Shown: piece by piece, positions 54,709 to 63,003 of the stretch | Numbering within the stretch: the stretch's first letter is position 1 | How the letters are laid out: each line of letters opens with the position of its first letter | Source: Phenylobacterium deserti | GTDB taxonomy: Bacteria > Pseudomonadota > Alphaproteobacteria > Caulobacterales > Caulobacteraceae | Reading direction: 5' to 3' | NCBI GenBank assembly: GCA_943332615.1 | Contig: CALQQB010000004.1 | Span: 1 to 64,000 of the forward strand | Length of the DNA: 64,000 nucleotides | Translations under genes and position numbers: made by a program | The notes under the pieces: model-generated | The model's input: only the letters and a program-made list of their open reading frames with translations | Database searches by the model: none | Told to the model about the DNA's origin: nothing

Positions 54709-55080
54709 TGCAGATACGCCGCCGCCTCCCGATGCGCGGCGGGCGTCACCACTTTTTTCCCAGCAGATCCTTCAGCGCGGCGTTGTCGAGCATCGAGTCC
54801 GCCAGCATCCGCTTCAGCCGGGCGTTCTCGTCCTCCAGCGCCTTCAGCCGCTTGGCCTCCGACACATCCAGCCCGCCGAACTTCGCCTTCCACTTGTAGA
54901 ACGTCGCCGAGCTGACCCCGTGCTTGCGACATACATCCGCCGTCGGCACGCCCGCCTCCTGCTCGCGCAGGATCGCGATGATCTGCTCTTCCGTGAACCT
55001 CGATCGCTTCATCTGTCCGTCCTTCTTCGGGGCGGACTCTAGCTATCTCTGGAGGAGTTTCAGGGGGTCACGTCACGCCC
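54709..55080 (-). mobile_element. Truncated IS3-family (IS407-like) element
   Basis: One end is visible: TGACCCCCTGAAACTCCTCC on the minus strand near 55,071, like the left terminus of IS407-group elements. The intact orfA (54746-55012) follows, and then the first ~14 codons of orfB ([13 protein letters not shown]), after which the element is cut at the ATGAA repeat. The rest of orfB and the right end are missing, so it is immobile. Confidence 0.75.
54746..55012 (-). CDS. IS3-family transposase OrfA
   Basis: The 88-aa protein has the Orf A helix-turn-helix ([39 protein letters not shown]) and a leucine-zipper-like helix ([19 protein letters not shown]) ending LKDLLGKKW. OrfA binds IS ends and works only with OrfB, which is truncated here. 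On its own it cannot transpose but might repress promoters resembling its ends. Confidence 0.9.
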   Translation of the reverse strand: MKRSRFTEEQIIAILREQEAGVPTADVCRKHGVSSATFYKWKAKFGGLDVSEAKRLKALEDENARLKRMLADSMLDNAALKDLLGKKW

Positions 55081-55128
55081 ATAGCGCCACGGCGGCAATG
55101 TTCGAGGAATCCTACTCCGACTTTGGTC

Positions 55129-55143
55129 CTACCAGTTTGGTAG
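55129..55143. promoter_or_regulatory. Palindrome CTACCA-GTT-TGGTAG
   Basis: A 6-bp-arm palindrome lies between the IS3 remnant and the 3' end of the glutathione reductase gene. Its core ACCAGTTTGGTA recurs at 56748-56759, upstream of that gene. GntR/FadR-type regulators bind TGGT-N-ACCA sites, which fits. The two copies flank the reductase gene. Confidence 0.4.
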
Positions 55144-55162
55144 GCCCACCATGAGGGCGGTG

Positions 55163-56626
55163 TCAAGCTGATTTGGGACTGGCTGCGATATGTCCACTCT
55201 GCGAGAGGGCGCAGTCGGGCTGCTCACAAGAGCGGAAGGACTTCTCTTCACCCTGTCGGACGTGGCGTGCGAAGGGTTCACGCATGGTGACGAGTTCTTC
55301 CGCCGACGTTGGATGCAGGGCCATCGTGGAATCAAAGTCTTCCTTGGTCGCCTTCATTCTGATTGCGACCGCAGCCATCTGCACAATCTCCGCGGCATCA
55401 GGCGACACCACGTGACATCCGAGTATGCGGCCGGTTGAGGCGTCGACCACCAGCTTCATCAATGTCCGGCTGGCGCTTCCCGAAAGAGTCGCCTTGAGCG
55501 GCTTGAAAGTCGTCTTGTAAATATCGACCAGCGGGAACCGATCCCGCGCTTGGGCCTCCGTGAGACCGACTGCGCCGATCTGAGGTTGGGAAAAGACAGC
55601 CGTCGGAACATCGCCGTAATCGACTTCAACCGAGCGTGCGCCAAACACGCGGTCCGCAAAGGCTTGCCCCTCTCGGACGGCGACCGGGGTCAAGTTGATG
55701 CGATCGGTGACATCGCCTATGGCAAAGATGTGCGGGACGGACGTCTGGGCCATATTGTTGACCAAAACCGCGCCGCTCACTGGATTCAGCGCGACACCCG
55801 CTTTCTCCAGCCCCAGTCCCTGGATATTCGGGCGCCGTCCGATGGCGAACAACACTTCATCCACGAGGACGCGAGATCCGCCTGACAGACAAACAATGCG
55901 CTGATCGGCGCATCGCTCGACTTTGGCCACCGTCGACCTCATCAGCAGTTTGATTCCGGACTTCTCGAGTTCGCCCCGGACATGCAAACGTACATCCTCG
56001 TCGAAACCGCGCAGGATGTTGTCGCCACGATAGGCGAGCGTCACTTCAGATCCGAGGCCCGCGAAGATACAGGCGAACTCCACTGCAATGTAGCCACCGC
56101 CCTGGACAAGGACTCGCCTTGGAAGGTTGGGAAGATCGAAGACGTCGTTCGACGATATCACATGCTCAATTCCGGGAAACGCCGCGCCTTTGTCCGGCGC
56201 GCCTCCCGTGGCGATAAGGATATATTTCGCCCGCACGATCTCCCCCGACGAGAGCCGCAGGCAATGGGCATCTTCGAATTGCGCGCGCGCCTTCACGACT
56301 CTCACACCTGATTTCTCCAGGTTCGTCGTGTAAGCGGCCTCAAGACGAGCAATCTCGCTGTTCTTGTTTGCGATCAGCGTCGCCCAATCGAATTCCGTCG
56401 AAGAAATAGTCCATCCGAAGCCTACCGCATCCCGCATTTCGTCAGGAATATGCGAAGCGTAGACCATGAGCTTCTTGGGCACGCAGCCGCGAATGACGCA
56501 TGTCCCCCCGACGCGATATTCCTCCGCAATCAGGACCCGGGCGCCATAGCTGGCCGCGATCCGTGCCGCCCGGACGCCGCCCGAACCTCCGCCAATGATG
56601 AACAAATCAACTTCCGACCAAGACAT
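55163..56626 (-). CDS. gor: Glutathione-disulfide reductase
   Basis: The 487-aa class I pyridine nucleotide-disulfide oxidoreductase has the FAD loop IIGGGSGGVRAARIAASYG, the redox pair in GGTCVIRGCVPKKL, an NADPH loop GGGYIAVEFACIFAGLG, the FAD site FAIGDVTDRINLTP and the catalytic HPTSAEELVTM near the C-terminus. The CVIRGCVPKKL form is that of bacterial glutathione reductases. It reduces glutathione disulfide. The peg block in the same window contains a GST that would use glutathione, though the two are far apart. It lies inside the 6-kb insertion and is flanked by TGGT..ACCA-type palindromes. Confidence 0.9.
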   Translation of the reverse strand: MSWSEVDLFIIGGGSGGVRAARIAASYGARVLIAEEYRVGGTCVIRGCVPKKLMVYASHIPDEMRDAVGFGWTISSTEFDWATLIANKNSEIARLEAAYTTNLEKSGVRVVKARAQFEDAHCLRLSSGEIVRAKYILIATGGAPDKGAAFPGIEHVISSNDVFDLPNLPRRVLVQGGGYIAVEFACIFAGLGSEVTLAYRGDNILRGFDEDVRLHVRGELEKSGIKLLMRSTVAKVERCADQRIVCLSGGSRVLVDEVLFAIGRRPNIQGLGLEKAGVALNPVSGAVLVNNMAQTSVPHIFAIGDVTDRINLTPVAVREGQAFADRVFGARSVEVDYGDVPTAVFSQPQIGAVGLTEAQARDRFPLVDIYKTTFKPLKATLSGSASRTLMKLVVDASTGRILGCHVVSPDAAEIVQMAAVAIRMKATKEDFDSTMALHPTSAEELVTMREPFARHVRQGEEKSFRSCEQPDCALSQSGHIAASPKSA

Positions 56627-56753
56627 CCTCGACGCCCAATATGCAAAACTTCACCGAAGGCCATGATCTCGTGTGCCGCCCAAAACCGCCGCTGCACCGA
56701 AGGCCGGCGCGCCCTCGACCGACCTCTACAGGCCCTTACCATGGTCGACCAGT

Positions 56754-56765
56754 TTGGTATACCAA
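56754..56765. promoter_or_regulatory. Perfect palindrome TTGGTATACCAA upstream of gor
   Basis: A 12-bp perfect palindrome with TGGT...ACCA half-sites, about 130 nt upstream of the reductase start. An adjacent ACCAGTTTGGTA (56748-56759) overlaps it. It is a good candidate for a GntR/FadR-family operator. A similar word lies at 55129-55143. Confidence 0.5.
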
Positions 56766-56859
56766 TGTATTGAGCTAAGCCTGGATTGGGGCCCTGCGAC
56801 CGGCCTTGTCGCGCCTGGAAAGTGGTGGCATTTGAAGCGCTCCCTTGGTTTGATAGCGG

Positions 56860-57288
56860 AAGGCCCAGCTCGGCCGCGAACACCTCTGCGCAGAGGGTCT
56901 TGCCGCAGCCTGGCGGCCCGCAGAATAGCAGCTTCGAGCGGACGGTGAGACCGCGCCGACGGATTTCGTCGCCGCGCCGGAACTCATGCATCAGGTCGAC
57001 GAAGACGCGCACGTTCTCGTCGCTGAGCACGATGTCATTCTTGTTGTGCTCAGGCTCGATCCGCTCGACGAAATCGCTGGCCGCGTCGGGAAACGGAATG
57101 AGCGGCGCGAGCGCCTTGGGCCGCGCCGGCGCGGCCTGAGCGTTGTCCAGCGTCTTGCGGAGCGTGCGCGCCAGCACGCGGTTGTTCTTTTGTTCCTCCT
57201 CGAGGATGATCTGCTCGGCGACGGCGCGGAACTCGTCGTCCCGGCCGTAGCTCGCCAGCAGTTTCTTCATCAGCTCGCCGCGCGCCAT
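56860..57288 (-). pseudogene. N-terminal fragment of an AAA ATPase
   Basis: The frame starts ARGELMKKLLASYGRDDEF and continues through a helical N-terminal domain to LFCGPPGCGKTLCAEVFAAE, the Walker A of an AAA ATPase of the plasmid/prophage type (usually ~320 aa). Homology ends right after, near 56,860, where sequence of the gor upstream region begins. Walker B, sensor and arginine-finger parts are gone, so it is inactive. The ATG at 57288 follows no strong ribosome-binding site. Confidence 0.75.
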
Positions 57289-57383
57289 GACGATTCGTCT
57301 AAATGCAGAAAAACACCTTGGATGATGCATAGTTGGGGCGGACCATGCCTCGTCCGGCCCCAACTACGCTCATTACTTTTTCG

Positions 57384-59021
57384 TTAGGTCGCCGGCGCGG
57401 CCAGCGCCTTCAGCGCCATCTCCTTCACGGACCGATAGTCGAGCTTGCCATTCGGGGCCCGCTCCACCTTGGCCAGCACCAGCTCGCGGGGCGCCTTGTA
57501 GTCGGCCAGGATCGACTTCACGTGGCCGGCCATGTCCTGCAGCGTCGGGGCCCGGTCGCCGACGAAGTCCACCACGGCGCAGATCCGCTCGCCGAAGCGG
57601 GCGTCCGGCACGCCGACCACGGCGGCGTCGCGCACGCCCGGGAAGCGCTTCAGGGCCTCCTCGACCTCTTCCGGGAAGACCTTCTCGCCGCCGGTGTTGA
57701 TCACCTGCGACCCGCGGCCGAGCAGGGTGATGGTCCCGTCGGCCTCGACCGTGGCCCAGTCTCCAGGCACGGAATAGCGCTGGCCCTCGAAGACCCGGAA
57801 GGTCTTCGCCGACTTCTCCTCGTCCTTGTAGTAGCCCAGGGGCACATGGCCGCCGACCGCCAGCAGGCCGCGCTCGCCCGAGCCCGGCTGCACCCGCCGG
57901 CCGTCTTCGGTGAACACCGCCGCGTTCGCGCCCACCGCGAACTTGGCGGTCTGGGCCGGGGCGGCGGCGTTGGCCATCGAGCCGGCCAGGCCCGGCGCTT
58001 CCGACGAGCCGAGCGAGTCGATCAGCGTCACCTGCGGCATGTGCTTGAGCAGGCCCTGCTTGTTCTCGGCGCTCCACATGGTGCCGGAGGAGACGATGAG
58101 CTGCAGGCAGGTCAGCTTCCAGCGGCCGGGGTTGGCGTCGAGCGTCTCGAGCATCGGCGCGGCGAACGCCAGGCCCACGATGATCAGGCCCGAGACGCCA
58201 AGCCGGTCGACCTCGTCGAACAGCTCGACGGGATCGAACTTGCGCGACGGCAGCACGGCCACCGCGGTCCCGGTGTTGAGCGCGCCCAGGGAGATGTATT
58301 GCGCGGTGGCGTGCATCAGCGGGGCCACCGCCATCGCCACCGCCTGCGGCGCGCCGCTGGCGACGACCGCCTTCACCCGCTCGCCAGCCTCGGCGACGGT
58401 TTCGAGCGGGCCCAGGCCCAGCAGCAGGTTGGCCCCGCCGCCCAGGCTCTTGAACAGGTCCTCCTGGCGCCACATCACGCCCTTGGGCATGCCGGTGGTG
58501 CCGCCGGTGTACATCATGATGATGTCGTCGCCCGAGCGGCCCCAGGGGGCGACGACGCGGTCGGCGCCGGCTGCGGCGACGGCCTCGTAGTCCTCGGCCC
58601 AGTCGGGAATGGCGACGCCCGGCTCTGGGACCGCCAGCCACAGCTTCACCTTCGGCAGGTTCGGGCGGACCTTGTTTGCGGTCTCGGCGAACGAGGCGTG
58701 GAACACCACCACCTCGGCGTCGGCGTTGTCGAGCAGGTAGGTCAGCTCCTCGCCGCCGTACCGATAGTTGATGTTGAACGGCGCCAGGCCGGCCTTGAAG
58801 GCGGCGAAGTAGCTCTCGAGGTATTCCGGGGCGTTGTAGAGGTAGGCGCCGACCTTGGACTGGTGCGAGACGCCCGCCTCCAGCATACGGCGGGCGAGCG
58901 CGTTGGCGCGGCGGTCGAAGTCTCGGTAGCTGACCACCCGCGGCCCCTGGATCAGGGCGGGCCGGTCCGGCGCGGCCGCCGCCACGCTCTCCCAAAGGTT
59001 GGCGTAATTCCAGGCCTCCAT
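57384..59021 (-). CDS. Acyl-CoA synthetase (AMP-forming), second copy
   Basis: The 545-aa protein begins at the ATG 59021, which follows GGAGGCGCCG; upstream frame extension is not credible. It has MYTGGTTGMPKGVMWR, LIDSLGSSEAPGL, GDWATVEADGTITLLGRGSQ and INTGGEKVFPEEVEE, with a C-terminal lysine in PNGKLDYRSV. It is clearly related to the synthetase at 51,689-53,299 (same motif wording and gene length) but not identical, so the two may act on different acids. It lies inside the 6-kb segment in the split thiolase, and its upstream side has been replaced by an IS1380 element about 23 nt before the start codon. Confidence 0.9.
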   Translation of the reverse strand: MEAWNYANLWESVAAAAPDRPALIQGPRVVSYRDFDRRANALARRMLEAGVSHQSKVGAYLYNAPEYLESYFAAFKAGLAPFNINYRYGGEELTYLLDNADAEVVVFHASFAETANKVRPNLPKVKLWLAVPEPGVAIPDWAEDYEAVAAAGADRVVAPWGRSGDDIIMMYTGGTTGMPKGVMWRQEDLFKSLGGGANLLLGLGPLETVAEAGERVKAVVASGAPQAVAMAVAPLMHATAQYISLGALNTGTAVAVLPSRKFDPVELFDEVDRLGVSGLIIVGLAFAAPMLETLDANPGRWKLTCLQLIVSSGTMWSAENKQGLLKHMPQVTLIDSLGSSEAPGLAGSMANAAAPAQTAKFAVGANAAVFTEDGRRVQPGSGERGLLAVGGHVPLGYYKDEEKSAKTFRVFEGQRYSVPGDWATVEADGTITLLGRGSQVINTGGEKVFPEEVEEALKRFPGVRDAAVVGVPDARFGERICAVVDFVGDRAPTLQDMAGHVKSILADYKAPRELVLAKVERAPNGKLDYRSVKEMALKALAAPAT

Positions 59022-59043
59022 CGGCGCCTCCAATACATAAAAG

Positions 59044-60714
59044 CCTGCATTCCCCAAGTGGCGTGGCGTTTGAGGTGAAGATCGCCTGTATCCGAGCGCT
59101 AGACAAGGATTTTCTGCCGCAAGCGGCACCTGCGGTCGCGCAGACTGCTGGATCTGGACGGATCAGACCGCGAAGCCGCTGTTTCCTTGCCCAGGGGCGG
59201 CGTTTTTCAGCGCAGCGGACAGATCTGTCCAGCCGCTTTCGTTCAGTTTGAGCGTGGATCGCGATCATGCGCATAGCGGTGGCGCTCGCAATCGGCGGAT
59301 AGCGGCGAGGATGGCGCGTACCATCGTGCCGGTGACAGCGACCTCGGCCAGCTGGAAGGTGATGGTGCGGGCGTGACGGACCACACGTGCCCCGATCTTG
59401 ATCAGCTTCAGTTGCAGGCTGGTCAACGACCAGTCGGCCATGGCCTCGGGCAGCTCGATGCAGCGCAAGAAGGTGGCCAGGTTGTACGCCAGGGCGTGCA
59501 GTTGCAGCCGCACCTCATTGTCGCGGAACTTCCGGCACGACAGCCGCGTCCAGCGAAAGGCGTATTTGCCCTCTTTGATGTGCTGCTCGGCGGTGCCGCG
59601 CTGGTTGTAGAACCGCACCACCCAGTCCGGCTCCATCGGCAGGTTGGTGACGATGAAGCCGACACGCGGGAACAGTTCGCCCGGATGCCATTCGATCTTG
59701 GCGATCACCCGGCGTTCCTTGTCCCAGGACGCCGCCTGATACTCGAATTCCTCGAAGAACCGCTTGACCTTGGTCAGTGACGGCCGCCCGACAGGGCGCG
59801 TTAGCCGATGCGCGATCTTGTCCTTGAGGACCGCGTTTGCGGGCAGCCGGATGGCGTAGAAGAACCGCGCTTCTTCCAATCGCTCATAGATCGCCGGGAT
59901 CGCGTAGGCAGCATCGGCCCGGAAGAACCTGCCACCAAGGTCGCGCTCCGCGTAGCGCGCAATGACGGGGTCGAGAACATCACGCCAGCCATCGGCGCTG
60001 TGGACGTTGCCATGGCGCAGGGCGCAGCGTTCCAGCATCCCGAACTGGTTGAACAGAAAGTTGGGGTGATAGCAGCTACAGTCGAAATGGCCATTCCAGG
60101 CGGACCCTTCCTGGTCGCCATGGGTCGGGCTGACCGAGCTGTCCATGTCCAGAACGATGTACTTCAGCCCGTTACGGTCATGGAACCGGTCGATCCATTG
60201 CCCGTTCAGGTCGGCCAGCGCGGCACGGTTCCCGGCCAGAGCCAGCGTCTCGGTCTCGAACCGTCCCATCTGCGATGCCGAGGCCGCTTGTGCATCGACC
60301 GCTCTGCCGCCGACAACTTGGCGCATGACCGGATCGCAGGCGAGACGGTTGGCGTCGTTGACATCCTCGTATCCGGCCAGCCGCCCAAAGACTGATTGCC
60401 GGAACAGGCCGTCGAGCCGATGGACCGTGTTCTTGCCAGAGCGAGTATCGCGCAGCGCCGCTGACGCCAAATCGGACAACCCGAGCGCGTCATCAAGCTC
60501 GCGCATCACCAGAAGGCCGCCGTCGGAACTGAGCTGCGTGCCGCGAAATTCCAGCCGCACGCGAGGGTCGAAATCCACCCGATCTGCCCGTTGCAAGCCC
60601 GCACCCTCTGGGTGATCCATGAAACGCGCCCCTCGCAGCCTTCAACACCATGTTTTATATAGGAAATATAATGGTCAGGACAGCGAAATCAGCGCCTTAC
60701 TTGGGAAATGTGGG
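59044..60714 (-). mobile_element. IS1380-family insertion sequence
   Basis: About 1.67 kb containing a full-length IS1380 transposase gene. The left end shows CCTGCATTCCCCAAGTGGCG (59044-59063) and the right end, read inward on the other strand, shows CCCACATTTCCCAAGTAAGG. CATT(C/T)CCCAAGT is the shared inverted-repeat core. No immediate target-site duplication is found at both ends of this IS itself; the flanking repeat belongs to the larger segment. Confidence 0.75.
59265..60620 (-). CDS. IS1380-family transposase
   Basis: The 451-aa DDE transposase shows the IS1380 pattern: LEFRGTQLSSDGGLLVMREL at the start, YIVLDMDSSVSPTHGDQEGS (first catalytic Asp), FFRADAAYAIPAIYERLEE (second Asp), and the C-terminal NQRGTAEQHIKEGKYAF with the catalytic Glu, followed by LQLHALAYNLATFLR. 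All three catalytic acids are present and the frame is intact, so it is potentially active. Confidence 0.92.
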   Translation of the reverse strand: MDHPEGAGLQRADRVDFDPRVRLEFRGTQLSSDGGLLVMRELDDALGLSDLASAALRDTRSGKNTVHRLDGLFRQSVFGRLAGYEDVNDANRLACDPVMRQVVGGRAVDAQAASASQMGRFETETLALAGNRAALADLNGQWIDRFHDRNGLKYIVLDMDSSVSPTHGDQEGSAWNGHFDCSCYHPNFLFNQFGMLERCALRHGNVHSADGWRDVLDPVIARYAERDLGGRFFRADAAYAIPAIYERLEEARFFYAIRLPANAVLKDKIAHRLTRPVGRPSLTKVKRFFEEFEYQAASWDKERRVIAKIEWHPGELFPRVGFIVTNLPMEPDWVVRFYNQRGTAEQHIKEGKYAFRWTRLSCRKFRDNEVRLQLHALAYNLATFLRCIELPEAMADWSLTSLQLKLIKIGARVVRHARTITFQLAEVAVTGTMVRAILAAIRRLRAPPLCA

Positions 60715-60719
60715 TTCAT
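60715..60719. repeat. ATGAA direct repeat, right copy
   Basis: Minus-strand ATGAA directly beside the end of IS1380, matching 54704-54708. Taking one copy as original target restores the thiolase codons ATG-AAC-ATG-AAT-ACC. Confidence 0.6.
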
Positions 60720-61103
60720 GTTCATGGTCCGCTGCTGCGGCCGGCCCGGTTTCGGACGCAGGGCCGAGTAGCCATTCCACCCCAGCACCACGAGCACATT
60801 GTCGGCGATGCCGGCGGCGACGGCCATGGCGGCGTTCTGTAGCGCCGTCGTGGGGCTCGCCCCGCCCATGTGGACGGTCGAGGCGTAGCGCAACACCTCG
60901 ACGCCGAGGTTGGCGGCCAGTTCCTCGGAGGTGGTGTAGATCGGCGGCGGGACCATGCCGTCGATCTGCGACGGCTTGAGCCCGGCGTCGGCGATGGCCT
61001 TGCGGGCGGCTTCCAGCATCAGGTCTACGGCGGTCCGCTCCGAGCCCTTGACGTACTCCGTCTCGCCGATGCCGACGATCGCTGCCTTGTCGCTGAAGCT
61101 CAC
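60715..61103 (-). pseudogene. N-terminal half of the split thiolase
   Basis: The frame starts with GTG at 61103 after GGAGGAACC and reads [60 protein letters not shown] and [20 protein letters not shown], ending at the ATGAA repeat. It belongs to the thiolase-like SCP2/lipid-transfer type. The frame continues exactly into the C-half at 54,703 if the 6-kb segment is removed. It now ends within the IS1380 end and cannot work alone. Confidence 0.8.
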
Positions 61104-61153
61104 GGTTCCTCCGTTTCTCGGGCGCCAGGCGGCGTCCCGGCGGTGCGATGCGG

Positions 61154-62248
61154 CTAGCTTGGCGGGATCAGGCAGGAATGGATGGACTCGTCCCCGTCCA
61201 CCTGGCGCGCGAGCGTCCGGATGGCCAGTTCGGCGTCCTTCAGTTCGAAGTCGTGGGTGTGCATCAGCTCCAGCGGCAGGGTGCGCCCCTCGATCAGGTC
61301 TATGGCCTTGCGATAGCCCGACGAGGTCACGCCGATCGCCCCCTTGATGGTGATCTCCTTGAAGACGATCAGGTCGGAGACGAAATCGGGGATCGGCTTG
61401 AACCCCTTGACCCCCGCGAGCACGATCGTGCCGCCGGCCCGCACATAGCTGAGGGCTTCCCGTACCGGGTCGGTGGCGTAGGACGTCACCTCCACCACCA
61501 CGTCGGCGCCCCGTCCGCCCGTCAGCTCCTTGATGCGATCGATGGCGTTCTCGTTCTGGACGTCGATGGTGTGGTGCGCTCCGAAGGTCCTGGCCAGTTC
61601 GAGCTTCCTGGCGTCCGCCGCCATCCCTGTGACGATGATCTTGCCCGCCCCGGCCTGGCGGGCGGCGATGACGCTGGCGAGGCCCCGCTGGCCCGGCCCG
61701 AGGATGACGATCGTATCGCCCACCTGGGTCTGGGGAATCTCCACCGCCCAGCGGAACCCAGCGCCCAGCGGGTTGAACATGACCGCGAGTTCCGGCGGCA
61801 AGCTCTTGTCCATCCTGTGCACGATCGTGTTGGGCGCGAGGTACATGTACTGGGCGTAGGCGCCCCACAGGCCAGGCTGGTTCGCGAGCGGGATGTAGGA
61901 GTAGATCTGCCGGTCGGCGCACAGGTGGTAGCGGCCCCTGAGGCAGGTGTCGCAGCTGTGGCAGGACAGCATGGTCTCCACGGCGACGCGGTCTCCGACG
62001 TCCACGCCCCAGCGGCGGGCGGCCTTGTCGCCGATCGCCGCGATGATCCCCACCGGCTCGTGTCCGGGGATGACCGGCATCGGCGTCCTCAGCACGCCCT
62101 CGAACTGCTCGTAGTCGCTGCCGCAAATGCCGCAGGCCTCGATCCGCAGGATCGCGGTGTCGTCCTCGATGTCGGGGATCGGCAGATCGCGCATTTCCAG
62201 CCTGCGCGGCGCCGTCTGAACCATCGCGAAGGTCTTGGCGGGAATCAC
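61154..62248 (-). CDS. Zinc-dependent alcohol dehydrogenase (MDR family)
   Basis: The 364-aa enzyme shows the catalytic-zinc site [27 protein letters not shown], the structural zinc cysteines in [15 protein letters not shown], and the NAD-binding loop [20 protein letters not shown]. It would oxidise a secondary or primary alcohol to ketone or aldehyde, supplying, for example, a ketone for the BVMO. It starts with GTG at 62248 after CTGGAG; an ATG at 62224 is an alternative. It ends 50 nt before the split thiolase and is divergent from the AhpD-like gene. Confidence 0.88.
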   Translation of the reverse strand: MIPAKTFAMVQTAPRRLEMRDLPIPDIEDDTAILRIEACGICGSDYEQFEGVLRTPMPVIPGHEPVGIIAAIGDKAARRWGVDVGDRVAVETMLSCHSCDTCLRGRYHLCADRQIYSYIPLANQPGLWGAYAQYMYLAPNTIVHRMDKSLPPELAVMFNPLGAGFRWAVEIPQTQVGDTIVILGPGQRGLASVIAARQAGAGKIIVTGMAADARKLELARTFGAHHTIDVQNENAIDRIKELTGGRGADVVVEVTSYATDPVREALSYVRAGGTIVLAGVKGFKPIPDFVSDLIVFKEITIKGAIGVTSSGYRKAIDLIEGRTLPLELMHTHDFELKDAELAIRTLARQVDGDESIHSCLIPPS

Positions 62249-62390
62249 CGGGTGGGCGCTCCAGGGTGCGCGAACGGACGATCGTCACACGTATATGTCG
62301 TGGTCAACGCATATCTGTTATGACAAGGAACATGCAAGCGCCTCCGAGCAGCGGCCAGCGGATTTCCGCCTCGGCGTCCTCGGACCTGGG
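62249..62390. promoter_or_regulatory. Divergent promoter between alcohol dehydrogenase and AhpD-like gene
   Basis: The gap contains ATATCTGTTA (62311-62320), nearly the same word as ATATCTGCTA at 47384-47393 in the other divergent promoter of the island. It also holds a CACGTATATGTCGTGG stretch (62288-62303). A shared regulator, such as the IclR protein near the right edge, is plausible. Confidence 0.4.
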
Positions 62391-62975
62391 ATGCACGCCA
62401 TGGCCGACGCCGGACCAAGAGTTGCTCCACTCAGCCTGGACGAGGCGACGCGCGCGGCCAAGGCCGCGGGCCTCTCCGAACAGATGGCGCCGCTCAACGT
62501 GTTCCGCGTTCTCCTGCATCATCCGGCGGTCGCGGAGGAACTGGTCTCCACGCTCACCACCCTTCTCTTCCGCGGCAACAGGCTGGACGCGCGACTGCGC
62601 GAACTGATCATCATGCGGATCGGCTGGCGGACCGGCTCGGTCTATGAATGGACGCAGCACTGGCGGGTGGCGCGCGGGCTCGACATCCCCGAGGCGGACC
62701 TGACAGCGACGCGCGACTGGCGGGGCGCAGCGAACCTTTCCGACGCCGACAGGGCGGTGCTGCAGGCCACCGACGACACCCTTGACGCCGGCATGATCGG
62801 GGACGCCGCATGGCAGGCCTGCTGCCGCCACCTGCCGACCGAGGTCGAACGGATCGAGTTGGTGGTGGCCATCGGCAACTGGACCATGTTCTCCCAGCTC
62901 CTCCGGAGCCTGCGCATTCCCCTGGAGGACGGCGTCGCGGCGTGGCCGCCGGATGGCAAGGCGCCGCAGCGCTGA
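62391..62975 (+). CDS. AhpD/carboxymuconolactone-decarboxylase-like protein
   Basis: The protein of about 194 aa belongs to the carboxymuconolactone decarboxylase-like fold: LNVFRVLLHHPAVAEELVST, LDARLRELIIMRIGWRTGSV, YEWTQHWRVARGLDIPEADL, and DRAVLQATDD. The usual CxxC of AhpD peroxidase proteins is missing: the expected position reads GSVYEWTQH. So it is a non-redox member or a decarboxylase/binding type. Such genes are common in aromatic and steroid catabolic clusters. The ATG at 62391 or 62400 could be the start. Confidence 0.75.
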   Translation: MHAMADAGPRVAPLSLDEATRAAKAAGLSEQMAPLNVFRVLLHHPAVAEELVSTLTTLLFRGNRLDARLRELIIMRIGWRTGSVYEWTQHWRVARGLDIPEADLTATRDWRGAANLSDADRAVLQATDDTLDAGMIGDAAWQACCRHLPTEVERIELVVAIGNWTMFSQLLRSLRIPLEDGVAAWPPDGKAPQR

Positions 62976-63003
62976 GTTCCCAGCCCCAAACCGGCGAGGC
63001 CCC

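Noticed and set aside
57333-59078. 581-aa plus-strand frame opposite the second acyl-CoA ligase
   Set aside because: Exact antisense of a gene with clear AMP-ligase motifs; no homology of its own.
60675-62288. 537-aa minus-strand frame joining alcohol dehydrogenase region and thiolase
   Set aside because: Upstream 350 residues are out of frame with the dehydrogenase; only the last ~130 (thiolase N-half) are real.
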